Shown: positions 42,746 to 50,758 of the stretch, piece by piece
Layout of the letters: the number at the start of each line of letters is the position of its first letter
How positions within the stretch are numbered: position 1 is the first letter of the stretch
Origin: Ancylobacter mangrovi
GTDB taxonomy: Bacteria; Pseudomonadota; Alphaproteobacteria; Rhizobiales; Xanthobacteraceae
Length of the DNA stretch: 64,000 nt
Reading direction: 5' to 3'
Assembly (NCBI RefSeq): GCF_024752355.1
Contig: NZ_JANTHZ010000006.1
Coordinates: 124,001-188,000, forward strand
Translations under genes and position numbers: made by a program
Notes under the pieces: model-generated
The model's input: the letters and a program-made list of their open reading frames with translations, nothing else
Told to the model about the DNA's origin: nothing
The model's database searches: none

Positions 42746-43714
42746 ATGATGAAGTTCGCCGCCGGCCTCGCGGCCATTGTTCTGTCCGCCGTGAGCGCAC
42801 CCGCCGTTCAGGCACAGTCCTTTCCCGACAAGCCGATCGAGCTGGTCTGCTCGACCTCGCCCGGCTCCACCGCGGCCATGTGGTGCCAGCTGATGGCGCA
42901 GGTGCTCGCCAAGCCGGACGTGCTCGGCACCCCGGTCAACGTCGTCTACAAGGGCGCGGGCTCCGGAAACGAGGCCGCCGTCTACGTGATGAGCCGGCCC
43001 GCCGACGGCTATACGCTGCTGCATGCGAGCGCCAGCTTCTCGGGCTACATGAACCTGCCGACCTTCTCGGTGAAGCCGGACGACCTCGAATTCCTGGTGA
43101 AGGTCGAGAAGTTCATCTACGGCCTCGCGGTACGCTCGGACAGCAAGTACAAGACCTTCGGCGACCTCGTCTCCGCCGCCAAGCTGGCCCCCGGCACGAT
43201 CGGCATCGCCGGCAACAAGATCGGCTCGATCCACCACAAGCACATCATCTCCGCCTTCTCCGCGGCCGGCGCCACCGTCATCCACATCCCCTATCAGGGG
43301 TCGGGCGACGCCATGCGCGACCTGCTCGGCGGCCACGTGCCGGCGGCGCTCGGCACGATCGGCCAGATCATGCCGCACGAGAAGGCCGGCAAGATCCGCA
43401 CCCTCGTGGTGCTGAACGAGACCCGCTCGCCCGCCCTGCCCGACGTCCCGACCATCCAGGAGCTCGGCTACGTCTACCCGATCTCCCATCAGTGGCAGGG
43501 CATCTTCCTGAAGAAGGGCACGCCGGACGAGGTGAAGGCGAAGCTGCGCGCGGCTTTCCGCAAGGTCGTCGACAGCCCCGAGTACGCCGAATACCTGAAG
43601 AACAGCCCGCATGTCGAAAAGGCGTTCGAGGACGATCCCGAGAAGCTGCGCGAGTCGTTCCAGCAGGAGCTGCAGAGCTACCGCACCTTCATGCAGGAAA
43701 ACGGCATTCTCTGA
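42746..43714 (+). CDS. Tripartite tricarboxylate transporter substrate-binding protein (TctC/Bug)
   Basis: A 322-residue secreted protein. The signal peptide runs KFAAGLAAIVLSAVSAPAVQAQ with cleavage at about residue 23. The mature protein starts FPDKPIELVCSTSPGSTAAMWCQLMAQVL, a Bug-type opening in which the usual PFxPGG is replaced by CSTSPGS. That resembles the TctC at 27765 (TGTSPGG) more than the one at 39415, so it may bind a less typical ligand. GGAGG precedes the start. The 129-nt gap after the cupin shows no terminator. Confidence 0.92.
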   Translation: MMKFAAGLAAIVLSAVSAPAVQAQSFPDKPIELVCSTSPGSTAAMWCQLMAQVLAKPDVLGTPVNVVYKGAGSGNEAAVYVMSRPADGYTLLHASASFSGYMNLPTFSVKPDDLEFLVKVEKFIYGLAVRSDSKYKTFGDLVSAAKLAPGTIGIAGNKIGSIHHKHIISAFSAAGATVIHIPYQGSGDAMRDLLGGHVPAALGTIGQIMPHEKAGKIRTLVVLNETRSPALPDVPTIQELGYVYPISHQWQGIFLKKGTPDEVKAKLRAAFRKVVDSPEYAEYLKNSPHVEKAFEDDPEKLRESFQQELQSYRTFMQENGIL

Positions 43715-43795
43715 TCGCCGAACCCGTGCCGTCCGCGTCGATCAGACATCGGCGCGGACGGAAGGCATCTGGTTTCGGGAACAGGAATCCCCGAG

Positions 43796-44320
43796 ATGGA
43801 AAATCAAGGCATTGTCCGGCTCAGCCGGAGCGCAGCCGAGCTCTTCACCGCCGCGGTCGTGCTGGCGGCGGTGGTTGCGCTGTTCGTCTACAGCTTCGAG
43901 CTGCCTCCCTCGCCCATGCGCGGCTATCCGGGAGCGGGCTTCATGCCCCGGCTCGTCCTCATCTACACCGCCGTCTTCACCGTGATCTGGCTGGGCCGAC
44001 TGGTGCTGGCCCGGGCGCGCAGCGCCCGCGAGACGAGGGCGCTCGCCCCGGCGGCGGGCGACGACAGCATCGAGTTCGAGTACCGGGGCTATCTCGTCAC
44101 CATCGCGACCGTGCTCGCCTTCGTCGTGGGCCTGCAATATCTCGGCTTCGAGATCACCTGTTTCGGCATCCTGTCGCTGCTGCTGGCGGTGCGGCTGAGC
44201 AGCGTGGCGCTGGCCGTCGCAGTGGCGGCACTGACGACGCTCATTCTCTATGCGGTCTTCGTTCTGCTGCTGAACGTCTCGGTTCCGCTCGCCATCCTGC
44301 CGGACTTCATCACGTTCTGA
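43796..44320 (+). CDS. Tripartite tricarboxylate transporter small permease (TctB)
   Basis: A 174-residue membrane protein, slightly longer than the other TctB proteins here because of a charged cytoplasmic loop (ARARSARETRALAPAAGDDSIEFE, about residues 75-100). Four helices are visible, and RGYPGAGFMPRLVLIYT is the TctB segment. It lies between TctC (81 nt) and TctA (10 nt). Confidence 0.92.
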   Translation: MENQGIVRLSRSAAELFTAAVVLAAVVALFVYSFELPPSPMRGYPGAGFMPRLVLIYTAVFTVIWLGRLVLARARSARETRALAPAAGDDSIEFEYRGYLVTIATVLAFVVGLQYLGFEITCFGILSLLLAVRLSSVALAVAVAALTTLILYAVFVLLLNVSVPLAILPDFITF

Positions 44321-44330
44321 GGAAGCGACG

Positions 44331-45854
44331 ATGGACGCTCTGTTCGACAATTTCTTTCCCGCCGCCCTCATGGTGATGTCGCCGACCAGCCTCTTCGTCA
44401 TGCTGGCGGGCGTGATCGTCGGCACCATCATGGGTGCCCTGCCCGGCTTCGGCGCGGCGCAGGCGCTGGCGCTGATGTTCCCCTTCACCTTCACCATGAG
44501 CCCGGAAACGGGCACGCTGTTCTTCATCTCGATCTATGCGGCGGCCGAATATGGCGGCTCGATCCCCGCCATCCTGATCCGCACCCCGGGCACCACCGCC
44601 GCGGCGATCACCCTGCTCGACGGCTTCCCGATGGCCCGCCAGGGCAAGGCGCTGCGGGCGCTGCGGATCTCGCTCTATACCGGCATCGCCGGCAGCATCG
44701 CCTCGAGCATCATCTTCGTGTTCGCCGCTTCGCTGCTCGCCTGGATCGGCCTGCAGTTCGGCCCGAGCGAGATGTTCGCGGTCGGCGTGTTCGGCCTGTC
44801 GATGATCGGCAGCTTCTTCGGCAGCAGCCCGGTCAAGGGCTTCGTCGCCACCGGCATCGGCCTGTTCCTGGCGATGATCGGCAGCTCCGGCTTTGCCGGC
44901 CTGCGCTTCACCTTCGGGCTGGAATCGCTGATGGAGGGCCTGCCGCTGATCGTCGTCATCACCGGCCTGCTCGCCATGCCGGAGGTGTTCCGGCTCCTGA
45001 TGGCGCGCAAGAGCGACCCGATGCCGGACGTCGACGCGCTCGGCCAGAGCGACCGCGAGCGCAACCATGTCGGCTGGAAGGACATGCGGAAGCTCACGCC
45101 CACCATGCTGCGCGCGACCGTGATCGGCACCGCGATCGGCGCCATCCCCGGCCCCGGCGCCACCGTGTCCTCGCTCGTCGCCTACAACGAGGAGCGGCGC
45201 ATCTCGAAGCATCCCGAGAAGTTCGGCACCGGCCTCGACGAAGGCGTCGCCGCGCCGGAGACGGCCAACAACGCCATCGTCGCCGGCGCGCTCATCCCCT
45301 CGCTGGCGCTGGGCGTGCCCGGCTCGGGGGCGATCGCGGTGCTGCTCGGCCTGCTCATCTCCAAGGGCGTCGTTCCCGGCCCGCTGCTGTTCGAGCAGAA
45401 CGGCCTGCTGGTGATGGCGGTGTTCATCGGCCTCATCGTCTCGGCGCTGATCATGCTGGCCGTCGGCATGGCCGGCATGCGGGTGTTCGCGATGATCGCG
45501 CGAGTGCCGCGCTACATCCTCGGGCCGTTCGTGCTGCTGCTGCTCATCATGGGCGTCTATGCCGAGGCCGGCTACGCGCCGCATGTCGTGATGGCGATCA
45601 TGCTCGGCGCGGGGGCGTTCTGGATGGAGAAGATCGACATGCCGGTGATCCCGATCGTCCTCGCCTTCGTGATGGGGCCGGTGATCGAGTCGAACTTCAA
45701 CCGGGCCATGGTCATCCATGGCGGCGATCTCGGCTTCTTCCTGACCCGGCCGATCACTGTCGGCCTGCTGCTGCTGTCGCTGACGACGGTGCTCCTCGCC
45801 TTCCGCCGTGCCCTCCGGGCGCGCCGCGAGACGGCCCGTACCGCCGCCGCCTGA
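44331..45854 (+). CDS. Tripartite tricarboxylate transporter large permease (TctA)
   Basis: A 507-residue membrane protein with about 11-12 helices. It has GALPGFGAAQALALMFPFTF, YAAAEYGGSIPAILIRTPGT, GAIPGPGATVSSLVAYNEERR and ALGVPGSGAIAVLLGLL. The first signature has IRTPGT instead of the VNLPGE-type sequence of the other two TctA copies, again pointing to distinct specificity. It ends the plus-strand operon and converges with the HutC-type gene. Confidence 0.95.
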   Translation: MDALFDNFFPAALMVMSPTSLFVMLAGVIVGTIMGALPGFGAAQALALMFPFTFTMSPETGTLFFISIYAAAEYGGSIPAILIRTPGTTAAAITLLDGFPMARQGKALRALRISLYTGIAGSIASSIIFVFAASLLAWIGLQFGPSEMFAVGVFGLSMIGSFFGSSPVKGFVATGIGLFLAMIGSSGFAGLRFTFGLESLMEGLPLIVVITGLLAMPEVFRLLMARKSDPMPDVDALGQSDRERNHVGWKDMRKLTPTMLRATVIGTAIGAIPGPGATVSSLVAYNEERRISKHPEKFGTGLDEGVAAPETANNAIVAGALIPSLALGVPGSGAIAVLLGLLISKGVVPGPLLFEQNGLLVMAVFIGLIVSALIMLAVGMAGMRVFAMIARVPRYILGPFVLLLLIMGVYAEAGYAPHVVMAIMLGAGAFWMEKIDMPVIPIVLAFVMGPVIESNFNRAMVIHGGDLGFFLTRPITVGLLLLSLTTVLLAFRRALRARRETARTAAA

Positions 45855-45866
45855 CGCAGGGCCTCA

Positions 45867-45891
45867 GCCGGCCGGCATGTGACCGGCCGGC
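45867..45891. terminator. Possible bidirectional hairpin between convergent genes
   Basis: A perfect 9-bp stem GCCGGCCGG/CCGGCCGGC with a 7-nt loop between the TctA stop and the stop of the convergent HutC-type gene. No T-run follows on either strand, so it is only a weak terminator candidate. Confidence 0.4.
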
Positions 45892-45916
45892 CGCTCTTCG
45901 TTCGGGGCGGCGCGCC

Positions 45917-46675
45917 TCAGCGCCGCTCGAACTCGATGTTGAGAGAGAACCGGTTTTCCGGGTGGACGGAATAGGTGACGAGGAACACCGCCCCGTCCGT
46001 TCCGCGGTAGCGGCGGATGATGATGAGGGCGGGATCGTCCTGCCGCGCCATCAATGGCTCGGCGAGTTCGGGCGTGATGTGGCCGACGAAGATCTCGATC
46101 TGCGCATGCGCCGCGCGCACGCCCAGCGCCTCCTCGATCTGCCGGACCACTGGCGCGCCCTCGGGATTGGGCCGGTCGAGCACCCCCGCATAGGCGGGCA
46201 GCACATAGATGTCGAAATAGGCGATCGGCGTCTGGGACGAGCGGGTGCGCCGCAGCGCCTTCAGGTGCACCCAGGGCTGGCCGACCTTGCACTTCAAGAG
46301 CATCGCCAGCTCCGGCGAAGCGACGATCCGGTCGACGCGCAGCGGCTGGCGATAGGTCTCGGACGGGTATTGCAGCAGTTCCTCGATCGAGCTGAGCTTG
46401 TGCACGAAGGCGTCGCGCTTGCGGCTGGCGACGACGATCGTGCCGACGCCGGCGCGCGCCTCGATCAGCCCGTCCTCGCGCAGTCCCGCCAGCGCCTGGC
46501 GCACGGTGAAGCGGCTGGCGGTGAAGCGCTCGCACAGCTCGTGCTCGGTCGGGAGCCGGGCGCCGACGGCATAGGTGCCGGCGCTGATCTCGCGGCGCAG
46601 CGTCGCCTCGATTTCCAGATAACGCGCGCCCCGCCCCGGCTGGCGCCCCGCCTGAGCCGATTCCGCGTCCGTCAT
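45917..46675 (-). CDS. GntR/HutC-family (UTRA-domain) transcriptional regulator
   Basis: A 252-residue regulator. The N-terminal winged helix-turn-helix includes LPTEHELCERFTASRFTVRQALAGLREDGLI (about residues 43-73). It is followed by a UTRA ligand domain with TPIAYFDIYVLPAYAGVL and LIIIRRYRGTDGAVFLVTYSVHPENRF. The start at 46675 has GAGG 7 nt upstream; the frame extends 53 more residues of low-complexity sequence, which is rejected. UTRA regulators respond to small acids or sugars. It is downstream of the fourth Gfo/Idh/MocA gene, whose promoter carries two TGTCCGGACA-like sites, so it is the best candidate for binding that palindrome. Confidence 0.92.
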   Translation of the reverse strand: MTDAESAQAGRQPGRGARYLEIEATLRREISAGTYAVGARLPTEHELCERFTASRFTVRQALAGLREDGLIEARAGVGTIVVASRKRDAFVHKLSSIEELLQYPSETYRQPLRVDRIVASPELAMLLKCKVGQPWVHLKALRRTRSSQTPIAYFDIYVLPAYAGVLDRPNPEGAPVVRQIEEALGVRAAHAQIEIFVGHITPELAEPLMARQDDPALIIIRRYRGTDGAVFLVTYSVHPENRFSLNIEFERR

Positions 46676-46830
46676 GGCATCCTCGCTGGCATTCTTCGAC
46701 CGCACACACGCCGGCCGCCGGATCCTCGCTTGCCGTTCGCGCGCCGATCCGGCGGTAATCCTACCGGGCCGGCCGGGCGGGCGTCGAGGTCGCAAGCCGG
46801 CGAAAGGGCTCGCCGCCGAACCCTTTACCC

Positions 46831-47916
46831 TCACGAAGCGGCGATGGCCGCCCCTTTCAGATCGTTGATCTGCGCGATGGACTGGTTCGACAGCGGCAGG
46901 TCGACCGGCTCGTTGATGGCGGCGGAAAGGTCGGCCGCCATGTAGGTCTCCATCACCATGCGGGCGTGCTCGGGCTCGACCATCACCGGCCGCTGGCGCA
47001 GGATCGATTCGAGGAAGTGGATCGTCTCCGGCCCCATCTGGCCGGCGAACACATGGTCAACCTGCTCGCCCGGCATGGTCGACATGGGAAAGCGCGTCCC
47101 CTCGCTCACCGTGCTGAGCCAGTTGTCGCGCTGCGTGTCGTCGAGGATGAGCGCGCCCTCGGTGCCGGTGATCTCGATCCAGGTGCCGCAATAATTGGGA
47201 TAGGCGGGCGGCAGGTTCCACCCGCCGCCGATGACCACCAGCATGCCGTTGTCCATGGTGACGGTCGACCACATGCAGTCATAGGAACCGTTCACGGCCT
47301 GCATGAAGCCATAGGCGCCCTGCGAATAGACCCGCACCGGCTTTGCCGGCTCCAGCAGCCAGAACACGAAGTCGAGGTCGTGGGTCGATTCCATCGCAGC
47401 GGGCGACAGCTTCACGCGCGAGGCGATCTTCTTGCCGAGATTGCGCGACAGGTGGCGGCTGACCATGACGTTGACGACCCGCCCCAGCGTGCCCTCGGCG
47501 ATCTTCTTCTTGGCGTAGGCGATCTTCGGGTTGAAGCGCTGCGAATAGCCGATGGTGAACTTCACGCGGTTGCGGCGGGCGAGCTCGATCAGCTCGTTCG
47601 CCTCCCACAGCTCCATGGCGATGGGCTTCTCCAGCAGCACGTGCTTGCCGGCCCGCAGGCAGTCGCGGGCGATGGGGAAATGCGTGCTCTCGGGCGTGGT
47701 CGAGATGTAGACCACCTCGATCGCCGGATTTCCGACGATGTCCTGATAGTCGAGCGTTGCGCTCGCCGCGCCGGTGAGCTGGCGCACCTCCTCCAGCCGG
47801 TCGGGCCGGATCTCGCAGATGTGCAGCCGGTCGACAAGGGCGGAGCGCGAGAGAGTCTCGGCACGGATCCCTCCGCACCAGCCCGTGCCGATGACCGCGA
47901 CCTCGACCTGCCTCAT
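46831..47916 (-). CDS. Gfo/Idh/MocA-family oxidoreductase
   Basis: A 361-residue dehydrogenase: VAVIGTGWCGGIRAETL Rossmann motif near residue 8, VYISTTPESTHFPIA, EKPIAMELW with the catalytic lysine, GYSQRFNPKIAY and ESTHDLDFVFWLL active-site segments. It is closest in layout to the member at 40498 (both have GYxQRF and HxLD), so these two TctCBA-associated copies may act on similar compounds. The start at 47916 has a strong GGAGG sequence; a longer frame to 47970 would run into the operator-like site. It is probably co-transcribed with the HutC-type gene 155 nt downstream. Confidence 0.9.
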   Translation of the reverse strand: MRQVEVAVIGTGWCGGIRAETLSRSALVDRLHICEIRPDRLEEVRQLTGAASATLDYQDIVGNPAIEVVYISTTPESTHFPIARDCLRAGKHVLLEKPIAMELWEANELIELARRNRVKFTIGYSQRFNPKIAYAKKKIAEGTLGRVVNVMVSRHLSRNLGKKIASRVKLSPAAMESTHDLDFVFWLLEPAKPVRVYSQGAYGFMQAVNGSYDCMWSTVTMDNGMLVVIGGGWNLPPAYPNYCGTWIEITGTEGALILDDTQRDNWLSTVSEGTRFPMSTMPGEQVDHVFAGQMGPETIHFLESILRQRPVMVEPEHARMVMETYMAADLSAAINEPVDLPLSNQSIAQINDLKGAAIAAS

Positions 47917-47959
47917 AGCGCGCACCTCCCCCCAACGGCGATTGATGTTTCGGTCATAA

Positions 47960-48034
47960 TGTCCGTACAAATCGCGGAAATCAATCCGCGTGCGGCTCGT
48001 TGCGACGGATATACCTCGAAATCATGTCCGGACT
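47960..48034. promoter_or_regulatory. TGTCCGGACA-like palindromes (sites E and F)
   Basis: TGTCCGTACA (47960-47969) and TGTCCGGACT (48025-48034) lie 44 and 109 bp upstream of the Gfo/Idh/MocA start at 47916, in an AT-richer stretch. If bound by the downstream HutC-type regulator they would give feedback control of that gene pair. Confidence 0.45.
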
Positions 48035-48124
48035 TATTTCGTCTCCAGATGCGCCATGCAGGCCCCGACAGAGAGTCACCCGCCAGCCCTGCCCTCGTCC
48101 CGCAACCTCCCTTGGCTCGCGACG

Positions 48125-48153
48125 TTGACAGACTACCTACTAGTTGGTAGATA
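48125..48153 (+). promoter_or_regulatory. Promoter of the tetR gene with overlapping operator
   Basis: TTGACA (48125-48130), 17-nt spacer, TAGATA (48148-48153). The dyad CTACCTACTAGTTGGTAG (48133-48150) fills the spacer. The ATG at 48159 lies where transcription should start, and there is no ribosome-binding sequence, so the mRNA may be leaderless. Confidence 0.55.
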
Positions 48154-48158
48154 GAACC

Positions 48159-48740
48159 ATGACCAACGCCTCCACCACCGCCGACGACATCCTCCGCTGC
48201 GCGCGATCGCTCATCGTCGCGGGCGGCTATAACAGCTTCAGCTATGCCGACATCTCGAAGGTGGTCGGCATTCGCAATGCGAGCGTCCACCACCACTTTC
48301 CGGGCAAGGCGGATCTCGTGCGCGTGCTCGTCGCCCGCTACCGGCAGGAGGCCGAAGCGGGCATCGCCGAGCTGGAGCGCAACGTCGCCGCTCCGCTCGA
48401 CCAGCTGCGCGCCTATGTCGGCTATTGGGAAGCGTGCATCACCGACATGAGCGCCCCGTTCTGCGTCTGCGCGCTGCTGGCGAGCGAGATTCCGGTGCTT
48501 CCCGAGGCCGTCGCGCTGGAAGTGCGGGCGCATTTCCGCATGCTCTCGGCCTGGCTTTCCTCCGTGCTGGAGCGCGGTGCGAAGGACGGCAGCCTCCGGC
48601 TGACGACCGGCAGCGCCGATGGCGATGCCGAGATGTTCATGGCCACCGTCCATGGCGCGATGCTGTCCGCCCGCGCCTATGGCGACCCCGTCACCTTCGG
48701 CACTGTCACCCGCCCCCTGTTGGCCCGCCTCACCGCCTGA
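48159..48740 (+). CDS. TetR/AcrR-family transcriptional regulator
   Basis: A 193-residue regulator with the helix-turn-helix YADISKVVGIRNASVHHHFPGKADLVRVLV (about residues 29-58), of the YxAI/AcrR-like kind. The C-terminal domain carries a pair of cysteines (PFCVCALLASE). Dyads of the same sequence precede it (48133-48150) and the next gene (48783-48800), so it probably represses itself and the small membrane protein downstream. Confidence 0.92.
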   Translation: MTNASTTADDILRCARSLIVAGGYNSFSYADISKVVGIRNASVHHHFPGKADLVRVLVARYRQEAEAGIAELERNVAAPLDQLRAYVGYWEACITDMSAPFCVCALLASEIPVLPEAVALEVRAHFRMLSAWLSSVLERGAKDGSLRLTTGSADGDAEMFMATVHGAMLSARAYGDPVTFGTVTRPLLARLTA

Positions 48741-48782
48741 AACCGGAGCCCGGCAAAGAACCGCGCGCTACGCTCCGTTGGC

Positions 48783-48800
48783 CTACCAACCAGTAGATAG
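48783..48800. promoter_or_regulatory. Second TetR-type operator
   Basis: CTACCAACCAGTAGATAG matches the reverse complement of the dyad at 48133-48150 at 16 of 18 positions. A possible promoter overlaps it (TTGGCC 48778-48783, GACAAT 48800-48805). It lies 76 bp before the membrane-protein gene. Confidence 0.55.
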
Positions 48801-48875
48801 ACAATCCAAACGTCCGCGATGCCCTCCGCATCGTCGCGGCGTCCCCAACCTCCCTTCGATGAAAGCGAATATCCC

Positions 48876-49364
48876 ATGTTCGGAATCTCTCCGCTCGGCT
48901 GGGTCCACACGCTCGGCAGCCTGCCCGCCATTCCCGTCGCCGCCTACATGTTTGCCACCCACGGCCGGATCGTGCCCCGGTCGACGGCCGGCACCGTCTA
49001 CCTCGTGTCGATGCTGATCGGCGCCGTGACGGTCTTCCTGGTGGCGCATGAGCCGGTGAGCTACGTCATCGGCGTCGCGACGCTGGCGATCCTCCTCGCC
49101 GGCTATGGCGCGCGGCCGGTCCTCGGCACGCGGCCGGTCGCCAGATATGTGGAAACGATCTGCCTCAGCCTTTCCGCCTTCCTGCTGATGCTGCCGACCG
49201 TCACCGAGGTGCTGCGCCGCGTGCCGGACGGCCACCCGCTGGTCACCGACCTCCACTCGCCGCTGCTGCTCGGCGCCCAGGGGAGCCTTCTGGTGATCCT
49301 CGTCCTCGGCCTGACCGCCCAGATCATCTATCTCGCGAGACACCGCCGCACCGCCGCCGGCTAG
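48876..49364 (+). CDS. Small integral membrane protein, DUF2306-like
   Basis: A 162-residue protein with about four to five hydrophobic helices and a basic C-terminal tail. The opening WVHTLGSLPAIPVAAYMFATHGRIVPRSTAGTVYLVSML recalls DUF2306-type membrane proteins (helix-H-x-G, short basic loop with R/K and Gly, second helix). That assignment is tentative. ATG 48876 starts right at the first helix; the open frame upstream to 48819 overlaps no ribosome-binding sequence. The upstream TetR gene and shared operator imply induction by some compound. Confidence 0.75.
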   Translation: MFGISPLGWVHTLGSLPAIPVAAYMFATHGRIVPRSTAGTVYLVSMLIGAVTVFLVAHEPVSYVIGVATLAILLAGYGARPVLGTRPVARYVETICLSLSAFLLMLPTVTEVLRRVPDGHPLVTDLHSPLLLGAQGSLLVILVLGLTAQIIYLARHRRTAAG

Positions 49365-49660
49365 CACGCCGATCCGCCGCCGGGCGACGTCGGGTCCGCC
49401 CTAGCTGCGGGCGCCCCGCCCGGCGGCGCTTCGCCATCACGGCTGCCGTCCCTCTGGAAGCCGAAGCCACCCGTGCAGGCCCCCTCGCTTCCGGCCCGCG
49501 ATTGTGCGGGCATCGGCATAGCCTGTCGCGATGCTCCTGCCGGTCGCCACGGCGAGGCCGCCTCCCGAAGCGCCGTTTCCCGAAAACCGCCCTCCCCGGG
49601 TTAGTGCGACCGTCAAAATCGTCTACAACGACACTGCGTCGGACGGACGAGTTTTCTCCC

Positions 49661-50647
49661 ATGACCACGATCTGGCTATCGCGCATCCTCTTCACCGCCC
49701 TCGCCGTACTGGCGTGGCACGGCCCCGTCGCGGCGGCGCCGTCATCGAGCCCGCCCGCCTGGCTGAAAGCCCATATCGGCGAGGACGACGGCGAGATCGC
49801 GCCGGTGGTGCTGCAGAGGGCGCGGGCGCTCTATCTGCGGAAGGTGAGCGAGGGCAAGGTCCGCAATCCCTGCTACTTCGCCATGGATGCGACGCGCCCC
49901 GCCTATACCGGCAAGGGCGATCTCGGCCGCCGGTTCTACATCATCTGCGAAGCGCAAAAGTCCTTCCGCGCCGTCTCCTCCGGCCATGGCGGCGGCCGCA
50001 ACTTGAAGGGCCTCGCGAATTTCGCGAACGGGCGGCAATGCGCGAAGAATTTCGGCAACGCGCAGGATTCGCTGCTGACCGCCGGCGGCCCCTATGTCAC
50101 CGCGGAGATCAAGACCTCGTTCAAGGGCTATTACCGCACGGCGTCGGGCAAGGACGCGGTGCTGATGCGCTCCTTCGTGCAGTTCGACGGCGAGGGCGAG
50201 ACGGCGAACGCCCGCGAGAGGGAACTCGGCGGGCACGCGGCGCATGTGCTGCGGGCCTATTGCCGCCGCAAAAGCCCGAACAGCCCCTATGCTGGCAATG
50301 ACGGCTACGTGCCGGTCGGCAAGCTGGTCAATTACGCGGCGGGCCGCAGCAATGGCTGCACGAGCTGGTCGGTGCCGGCCGCCGCCGACATCGTCCCGAT
50401 GACGAAGGACCGGCCGACCACGCTCTACATCTACCCGGAATCCGAGGACATCGACGCCGTCGCGCAGGCCGTAAAGGCGCACCGTTCGCTGTCGGGCGCC
50501 GGTCTCTACTGGAACGCGACCTGCCTGAAGCAGATCGACGCGCCGAAATTCTGGTCGGCGGCCAGCCTCGAGCCGATCATCGCGGGCTACAAGAAGGCCC
50601 ATCCGTCGCCACCGCCCCAGCCGCTGCCGATCTGCAAGGGTCCGTGA
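49661..50647 (+). CDS. Secreted murein L,D-transpeptidase-like protein (YkuD_2-type)
   Basis: A 328-residue protein with a signal peptide (hydrophobic ILFTALAVLAWHGPVAAA, cleavage near residue 27). The mature part resembles the YkuD_2 family: SSGHGGG near residue 108, a central SFKGYYRT, and GRSNGCTSW, where C233 would be the catalytic cysteine of the S/R-x-GC motif. Family enzymes are proposed to act on peptidoglycan cross-links, but biochemistry is scarce. The C terminus is Pro-rich (PSPPPQPLPI). It stands alone, convergent with guaA. Confidence 0.75.
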   Translation: MTTIWLSRILFTALAVLAWHGPVAAAPSSSPPAWLKAHIGEDDGEIAPVVLQRARALYLRKVSEGKVRNPCYFAMDATRPAYTGKGDLGRRFYIICEAQKSFRAVSSGHGGGRNLKGLANFANGRQCAKNFGNAQDSLLTAGGPYVTAEIKTSFKGYYRTASGKDAVLMRSFVQFDGEGETANARERELGGHAAHVLRAYCRRKSPNSPYAGNDGYVPVGKLVNYAAGRSNGCTSWSVPAAADIVPMTKDRPTTLYIYPESEDIDAVAQAVKAHRSLSGAGLYWNATCLKQIDAPKFWSAASLEPIIAGYKKAHPSPPPQPLPICKGP

Positions 50648-50758
50648 GCGGCTGGGCGTCCGCGCGATTTTGCGACGACAGGCGGGGAAATCACCCGCGC
50701 GGGAGGCTCTTGCAGCCCCCCGCCGGGCGCAGCAAGGCCGCGCGCGGAGTGCGCTGAA

